Shown piece after piece: positions 58,285 to 64,000 of a stretch of DNA of 64,000 bases. Positions within the stretch are counted from its first letter, which is position 1. Every line of letters begins with the position of its first letter. The position numbers were made by a program, and so were the translations under genes. Origin of the DNA: Tubulanus polymorphus (taxonomy: Eukaryota; Nemertea; Palaeonemertea; Tubulaniformes; Tubulanidae); the NCBI RefSeq assembly GCF_964204645.1, contig NC_134034.1:11425462-11489461 (forward strand), in the 5' to 3' direction. The notes under the pieces were generated by a model. It saw only the letters and a program-made list of their open reading frames with translations. It ran no database searches and was not told where the DNA came from.

Positions 58285-58720
58285 TTTTTGTTGTGTGGGT
58301 TTAATTTAACTCTGAATCCAGCTCCACAGATGCGTGGGTATAATTTGACTCTGGACCCAGTTACACAGCTGTGTGGGTTTAATTTGACACTGGATCCAGT
58401 TCCACAGTTGTGTGGGTATAGTTTGACGCTGCAACCAGTTCCACAGTTGTGTGGGTTTAATTTGACACGGGATCCAGTTCCACAGTTGTGTGGGTATAAT
58501 TTGACGCTGCACCCAGTTCCACAGTTGTGTGGGTTTAATCTAGTTCCGATCCCAGTTGTATAGGTTCAATGTGACTCTGCACCCAGTTCCACAGTTGTGT
58601 GGGTTTAATTTGACTCTGAATCCAGTTCCACAGTTGTGTGGGTTTAATTTGTCTCTGATCCCAGTTCCACAGTGGTTGGGATTTAGTTGACCCTGGATCT
58701 TCTACAAAGTTGTGCGAGTT
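58285..58720 (+). repeat. 39-bp satellite array, copy 4
   Basis: About eleven units of the same family, alternating gggtttaatttgac and gggtataatttgac forms. Confidence 0.93.
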
Positions 58721-61015
58721 TAATTCAACTCACTTCCTCGATTCTAGGTCAGTTTAGACTTTGACCGACGTTCTGAACTTTTTGCTACAAGCAGACGTTA
58801 GAATCAGCCGAACGATGACGTAACACTCTCCAGACGACGGCAAAAAAATTAGATTCGAAAATTACGCTCAAATGCATCCTGGCTGTTCGTCGTTAATCGG
58901 CTGAATTCGATACACCAGTTGGAATTCCACCTGGATTCATTAGAAATGCGTAAAAACTCCCATGAAATTGATTTAATTTGATGCTTTTTCTAAATGGAAA
59001 TTTTCGTTTTCTTCTTATTTCAGTTAAAACTTCGGATCTTCATACAGCTGCAGCAGCAGCAACAGCAGCAGCAGCAGCAGCGCCAGCAGCATGGACCAAA
59101 TCACTAGATTCTAGAAACGAACGTGGTAGAATAAACAGATGCGGAAAATGGCGTGTAATTTGTCAGGTGGTACTACGGCGATCGGTGTGATTATAGCCCT
59201 GATCATCTGCAGACAATATCAGGTAACCTTTGTATTTATTTCTAGTGGTTGGTGCAACCAGCACAATCAGCAGGCCGAAAAGTTTAAATCTTTTCCGTGA
59301 ATTCTCTGAAAACCATTTTTAAGGAATGAAAACGTTGCCTTGGTTACGGTTTTTGGAGAAAAACCGAAAATTCACGGATTCATTCTTTTTACTAACATCA
59401 ACCGTTCATTACGTGACGTCACAGCCGAAGATTACCGATGATTGCCGATCTTTTTAACTGCTTTTAAGAGTAATTATTTTATAATTAGTCTCACAGTCAA
59501 AGTGTTGAATGATATTTCAAAAATGTCTTCTCCGACTCATCATTGGGTCATTTTACCAATATGTGAAGTAGAAATTATATGATATCACTCAAATAATGAT
59601 CCGTCACAATTGATTTAAATATCTCACATCATTAGTCGACAAAAACCCCACAATAAAAGAAAAAGAGGAAAAACTATCTGATAGTTTGACGTTTCGACTC
59701 AAATCTATGAGCCATTTTCAAAAACTGATTTATTGTACAGTTATAACATTACAAAATATAGCAACAAGGTAACATATTGGACTGCCACTTGTCTATCGAA
59801 ACCAATCTCACATCATTTCCGATTGTGGCGCTTATATAAAACTCTTCATCCGCTTCGAATTACGAAATCTTGACTGTTTTAGACTGGTACTTTCTAAGCC
59901 GTTATTCGCGCGAATCTAAATATATATAATTTCACATTTAAACGCGTTATATTCGAAAGCGGAGGCGCCGGTTCGATTTTTCGAGTTGATACCTATTTGT
60001 TCTACGCCGATTTGAATATATAACAACCTCGGGATATTATTTTCTCGAATTTCCTCACTTCAAATGATATTCGCGCTCTATTTAATGCATATTGAGTTTT
60101 CACACGAGTCTTGCCTCTCATCCAGGCCCCGCTCATGTAACAACGCTTTAATAAATCAGCTACTTTTAAAATCTATTATTCAATAGTCGCGTTGGTGTAA
60201 TTTTCTATATATTACCGATGCGTCATAATAGCACGATGCGAAAGGCGTTTCCGTTTGACATAGTTCGGCAAATCATCCCAAATAGTCTTCAAATCATCCC
60301 AAATCGATTGCGTGTTTTTTTTCATCGATTTGATGATTAGATTTAAAAGATTTAATCATTTTTTATGAAAATCTGTAAAACCAGTCGATTTCTTCAATGA
60401 TTCAATTTATCTTTAAGAAACCACCACCCCCCCCCCCTCCGAGGTGACACGGGGAAAAATTTATTCTTATTTGGTTCCCTCGAAAAACATTTCCATCCAA
60501 CGAAAAAAAAAACTTTTTTCACCATGTCAGGAATTTCATCTTTTCGAGAAACTCGACCGTTGTCGTCTTTACTCACGAATCTAATCGATGCTGATTGCGA
60601 GTGGAACAGCGCGAAATATCCAACGATTCAGATTCGCTCGAAAGCAATTCTTGAAATAATCGGCGAAAGAGTTGATGGAACAAAACTTCATAATATCGAC
60701 GGCTTCAACCCCGGTTTATTTTCATAATCGACATTTCATGTTTTCGAGCTTCGAAATTTCGGTCCAAGAAAAGATCCCCTCGTCCGAACAGGATTTATTA
60801 TTGACCATGGATAGTTATTTGGAACCTTCCTGATGCGCGCGACAAGCACCGACACTTAAAACACTTCGGAAAATGGGATGACGTGTCTCGATTCGAGACC
60901 AAATCGTTGTCTCCTGTTGAGACCCGGTTACCATCCATTACGATTTAAATCTGAAATTGATTTTGGAATTGACAGTTTTTTTTTGTGAACCACCAGGATG
61001 CAAGACTCAGCTACG
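58721..61015. other. Intergenic stretch with a GCA run and a stem-loop
   Basis: 59045-59090 is (GCA)n-rich. 59675-59730 carries, on the minus strand, GGCTC-atagattt-GAGTC-GAAACGTC, the intact form of the stem-loop in the 49-bp arrays. No gene recognised. Confidence 0.5.
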
Positions 61016-61019
61016 AGGT

Positions 61020-61530
61020 TGCGTGGGTTTGATTTGACTCTAGATATGATAGTGGGAATTGAAATAATCTCATCTCAAACCGTGGAACTTGGTATGGATT
61101 TGTCTATGGATTCAGCTACAGTTGTATGGTTTTAATTTCGCTCGAACAAAGTTCTACAACGATGCGTTCAATATGACTCTAAACCCAGTTCCACAGTTGC
61201 GTGGCTTTAATTTCCCTGTTCGTCAGTTTTGTGTGATTTACCCTGTAATTACCCAGCTCTACTCTGTACAGTAGTACCCTGTACCCAGTTCTACAGTTCG
61301 ATGGGTTTATTTTGACACATAGATCCAGTTCCACAGTTGTGTGTGTTTAATAAGTGTCTGGACCAATTTCCACAGTTTGTGTGTGTTTAATTAGTGTCTG
61401 GACCAAGTTCCACAGTTAATGTGGGTTTAATTAGTGTCTGGACCCAGTTCCACAATTTTTTGTGTGTTCAATTAGTGTCTGGACCAAGTTCCACAAGTTT
61501 GTGTGGGTTTAATTTGACAGTTCTTTTTCG
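61020..61530 (+). repeat. 39-bp satellite array, copy 5 (degenerate)
   Basis: About ten decayed units with cagttccacagttg(t) and attagtgtctggacc. Confidence 0.85.
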
Positions 61531-62009
61531 GGGCCACTTTTCGTGTGACAGTCTGGCGCGCGAGTATGGGGATAATTTTCGTTGAATGCTGGGAGCAATT
61601 TTCAGACTGGTCGCATTTCGATGTCAGGTGAATTAGTTTGAAATGATGTATTAGTTTCTGATTGGATAATAATCTCATGAATATGCCCAGCAGACGGCTG
61701 GTAAGCTGCTCCAGTGTACACCGCTTACTCGCATTACGCGCCTATCTCGAAAGAAAACTTATTCTAATCTGGATAATTCTATTAACACCCGCTCCCTACC
61801 AGCGCCTGCAAGCATGATCTACATCTGTGTTAAAAAAGCTAATGAATTTAGATTCACCGAGTTCGGTTCACCTAGCGCAGAGGTGACGGTACAAAATGAC
61901 ACCAGGCCGATTACACTGCCTTCGTCAGAATGCCTGATGGCATCGAGACTCGACCAAGGCACGAAAAATCAGAAAGAAATATAGCCTTCCTCGATGTCAC
62001 GATGTCCGC

Positions 62010-62420
62010 ACTACTCTCTTAGTTATGAAAATGGCTCATAAATTAAAAATTTAGTATAAACGTCACTACTCTCTTAGTTTTTGAAAATGGCTCACAGAAT
62101 TGAGTCTAAACGTCACTACTCTCTTAGTTTTGAAAATGGCTCATAGAATTGAGTCTAAACGTCACTACTGTCTTAGTTTTTAAAAAATGGCTGGAAGAAT
62201 CGAATCTTAACGTCACTACTCTCTTAGTTTTTTAAAATGGCTGATAGTATTGAGTCTACGTCACTACTATCTTAGTTGTTGTGAAAATGGCTCATAGAAT
62301 TGAGTTTAAACGTCACTACTCTCTTAATTTTGAAAATGGCTCATAGAATCGAGTCTAAACGTCACTACTCTCTTAGTTCTGAAAATGGCTGATCGAATTG
62401 AGCTATAACTATCTTAGTTT
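62010..62420 (+). repeat. About 49-bp tandem array, second locus
   Basis: About eight units of actctcttagttttgaaaat, ggctcatagaattgagtcta, aacgtcact. Same family and same strand as the intronic array at 19835-20175. Confidence 0.93.
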
Positions 62421-62828
62421 TTCCTCGTAATTGTCGCTCTTTCTTCAACGACTAACGTCATTTAAGGCTCGGAAATATAAACAATATCCAATCAGTAGAG
62501 AGTTACGCGCCGTACACTATTAGCGGGGAATATATTGAGAATGACAGGCGTTATATTAAACGTTTCGTACTAAGTGGTACAAGTAGTTCTCAGTCTGTCG
62601 ACTACTATATTTCACGGCAGTGTAACTCAGACGCGGGAGTCGTATGCATCATCGTGGAACTAATAATTCCCGTGTCAAACACGTGTCAAATATTCCTGTG
62701 TGCGGGCCCTGTGTGTGTCGCGTGACAAACACGGAGTTGAATAACATTAATGAACTTTTCTCCCGTGGGAGACTGTTTGTAGACCCCTCCCGCGCATGTG
62801 TTTATAAATGCGTTATGGTACAGCCCTG

Positions 62829-63250
62829 AGTCAACTTCGGTTATCCGAGTTAGTCGACTAAAGTCGAACTAAACGAAACCGAATGCCCGTTAGTCGAAAC
62901 TATATTCCGGAAATAGTTCGAAAATCAAGCGAATTCCGCTATTAGTCCCGACCACTAGTCGACTAGATACGAAAACCGAATTTGGCCCGGGGTCAACTTC
63001 GGTTTTCGTAGCTATAGTCGACTAGTGGTCGGAACTAATAACCGAACGCACTATAGTTCGGTCGTAATGTATTCCACAGTGTCGGCCATCTTGGAAATGG
63101 ATCGGCACTTCAGCGACCGCGCTCAATCCCGGGGACCATAGTTCCGAAGCCCAGGGCAAACTTCGGTTATCGGAGTTAGTCGACTATAGTCGATCTAAAT
63201 GAAACCGAATGTCCGTTAGTCGGAACTGCGGTCCGGAAATGGTCGACCAC
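62829..63250. mobile_element. Palindromic repeat element with a gtcgactagtggtcgg core
   Basis: ccgaccactagtcgactag..cgaaaaccgaa (62948-62980) is inverted at 62998-63032. A block from cttcggttatccgagttagt (62832 on) is repeated directly at about 63165-63245. Probably two overlapping foldback copies. Confidence 0.75.
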
Positions 63251-63649
63251 GCAATATGAGCACGGTCGCTACAGTTCAGACCTAGGTTCAAGTGCTATAG
63301 GCCTATCATAGTGCGTCCATCATAACATAATACATGCATGTCAAATATATTAATTCTATGAAGACCTTCATGACGCCAATGGTAATCATTCTGAGGCCAT
63401 ATCTGAGCATCTAATTTTCCACGGAAGCTCCCCCGACCTTCACCAAGAACTTTAGCGTGTGATGTTAGACCTGGATCGTGTAGAGCGGAGATCACTGCGG
63501 AAACAACCACTTCCAGTTCCGGTCGAACCCCAGGCCCTGTTCAGTTTTCCAACCAGGTTGAAATTGACCCTCCCCGGAATTTTTCTTCACTCTCTATTCA
63601 CGACGAAACTCCCGTATTAGACTTACGAATTCCAGTGGGATAAACTGAC

Positions 63650-64000
63650 TCCAGTAACTGTGGAACAAACTGACTCCAGTAACTGTGGAACGAACTGACT
63701 CCAGTAACTGTGGAACAAACTGACTCCAGTAACTGTGGAACGAACTGACTCCAGTAACTGTGGAACAAACTGACTCCAGTAACTGTGGAACAAACTGACT
63801 CCAGTAATTGTGGAACGAACTGACTCCAGTAACTGTGGAACAAACTGACTCCAGTAACTGTGGAACAAACTGACTCCAGTAACTGTGGAACAAACTGACT
63901 CCAGTAACTGTGGAACAAACTGACTCCAGTAACTGTGGAACAAACTGACTCCAGTAACTGTGGAACAAACTGACTCCAGTAACTGTGGAACAAACTGACT
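63650..64000 (+). repeat. 25-bp tandem array running off the window end
   Basis: Fourteen units of ctccagtaactgtggaac + (a/g)aactga. Its reverse complement contains gttccacagtta, close to the core of the 39-bp satellite. The protein-like frames in it are repeat artefacts. Confidence 0.95.

Noticed and set aside
39676-58563. Repeated NLTLDPVPQLCGF / NWIQSQIKPTQLW proteins over the 39-bp arrays
   Set aside because: 39 is a multiple of three, so any open unit extends through the array on both strands. They are decayed in several arrays.
63594-63993. Three overlapping minus frames with a FHSYWSQFVPQLLE repeat
   Set aside because: A 25-bp unit read in three frames gives a 75-bp protein period in each; no gene.

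Overview
The window is animal nuclear DNA, probably from a marine invertebrate. The coding sequence lies in many short exons with GT-AG introns. The encoded protein has VWD, C8, TIL, F5/8C, VWC and C-terminal cystine-knot domains. Introns and flanks hold DIRS, non-LTR, SINE, MITE and satellite remnants. A spiralian or a non-vertebrate deuterostome would fit; the sequence alone does not fix the phylum.

Positions 136-31479 hold one large + strand gene, truncated at its 5' end by the window edge. I could join 49 exons by hand with matching splice phases, giving 10,758 nt: 3,585 codons plus a stop. The predicted secreted protein reads, from the visible start: the end of one VWD-C8-TIL unit (D2-like), an extra TIL/E' module (D'-like), a full VWD-C8-TIL unit (D3-like), short Thr-rich linkers, eight F5/8 type C (discoidin-like) domains separated by Ser/Thr/Gly mucin repeats, a Cys-rich B/VWC-like region, and a C-terminal cystine knot. 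The ends are those of a gel-forming mucin or VWF. The discoidin domains recall hemocytin/hemolectin. Alternating discoidin and mucin blocks are the unusual part. Domains 2-6 lie in a recent tandem array of three-exon cassettes (A exon 314 nt, B exon 142 nt, mucin exon of variable length).

The introns are crowded with repeats: a different tandem array in almost every long intron, a degenerate non-LTR reverse transcriptase (4540-4919), a DIRS-like retroelement (about 9305-11750), a TA-flanked MITE with arms of about 190 bp (26135-26619), several foldback elements, and a 300-bp AT microsatellite. Just downstream of the DIRS tyrosine-recombinase remnant is a row of four small hairpins. They share a near-invariant top (bulged A, GC pair, UGGG/AGGG loop) on stems that change by compensatory substitution. 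I consider this the most novel structural signal in the window.

From 31.5 kb to 64 kb I see no gene that I can name. This half holds satellites, MITE/SINE-like pieces and two weak candidates for short N-terminal membrane-anchor exons. Several satellite families recur at many loci: a 39-bp family built on CCACAGTTGTGTGG, a family built on GGTTC/GAACC hairpins, and a 49-bp family carrying a GAGTC-(G/T)AAACGTC stem-loop. Some members also sit inside the mucin gene's introns.
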